Part shown: positions 5,614 through 5,689 of the stretch, one piece after another
Layout of the letters: the number at the start of each line of letters is the position of its first letter
Position numbering within the stretch: position 1 is the first letter of the stretch
DNA from: Terrimesophilobacter sp036565765
Lineage (GTDB): Bacteria > Actinomycetota > Actinomycetes > Actinomycetales > Microbacteriaceae
DNA length: 5,689 nucleotides
Reading direction: 5' to 3' (one strand)
Assembly (NCBI RefSeq): GCF_036565765.1
Contig: NZ_DATCXP010000051.1
The notes under the pieces: generated by a model
Database searches by the model: none
What the model was told of the DNA's origin: nothing
What the model saw: only the letters and a program-made list of their open reading frames with translations
Program-made: the position numbers and the translations under genes

Positions 5614-5689
5614 TCACGCAAAGTCGGCGTCCGGGCCGGAGTCGTAGGCGGTGCCCAGCGGCTCGGCGAGCACGCGGCGGCCGCGGTTG
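5614..5689 (-). CDS. C-terminal end of an unidentified protein
   Basis: A minus-strand reading frame enters from the right edge and ends at TGA (5616–5614) after 24 visible codons, with C-terminal sequence RVLAEPLGTAYDSGPDADFA. Twenty-three of the 24 codons end in G or C, as expected for a real gene in this genome, and the stop lies just before the repeat cluster. The sequence is hydrophilic and acidic at its end, with no recognisable motif. The family cannot be named from so short a piece. Confidence 0.65.
   Translation of the reverse strand, partial: NRGRRVLAEPLGTAYDSGPDADFA

Overview
The window is high-GC chromosomal DNA from an actinobacterium, most likely Microbacteriaceae-like. The grounds are near-universal G/C at third codon positions, a PASTA-bearing class A penicillin-binding protein followed by a membrane-anchored metallophosphoesterase, and a DUF4177–RidA gene pair. 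The family assignment is inference.

Layout. (1) Positions 1–579 hold the C-terminal end of acetyl-CoA synthetase on the + strand. (2) Positions 580–778 are a convergent 3'–3' gap packed with short hairpin repeats. (3) Positions 779–1401 carry a two-gene operon on the minus strand: a 53-aa DUF4177 protein and then a RidA-family protein, joined by a TGATG stop/start. (4) Divergent from it, 51 bp away, is an 854-aa bifunctional cell-wall synthase of PonA2 type (1453–4017). Its stop overlaps the GTG start of the metallophosphoesterase (4014–4982). (5) A tRNA-Pro(CGG) with encoded CCA (5024–5100) follows, then a strong hairpin terminator. (6) Positions 5141–5396 contain no credible gene. They hold a dense run of palindromes, a 3'-end copy of the tRNA, a shorter tail match, and a second terminator related to the first. 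(7) Positions 5397–5608 hold a second cluster of the hairpin repeats. (8) At the right edge is the 3' end of an unidentified minus-strand gene.

How the parts fit. The synthase polymerises and crosslinks peptidoglycan outside the membrane. The coupled phosphoesterase carries one N-terminal membrane anchor, so both probably act at the envelope. RidA removes reactive enamine/imine intermediates from amino-acid metabolism, and the DUF4177 partner has no known function. From memory, DUF4177, RidA, PonA2 and the phosphoesterase also lie close together in Mycobacterium (Rv3678A/Rv3678c/Rv3682/Rv3683), with acs nearby, so the protein-coding part looks like conserved core synteny.

The most interesting non-coding signals are two. 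One is the interspersed repeat family, whose ends are constant while the stem sequence changes on both sides at once. The other is the repeated '[tRNA-Pro 3' end]–[terminator]' pattern, which may record past integration or duplication at this tRNA. No CRISPR array, insertion sequence or new multi-gene system is supported here.
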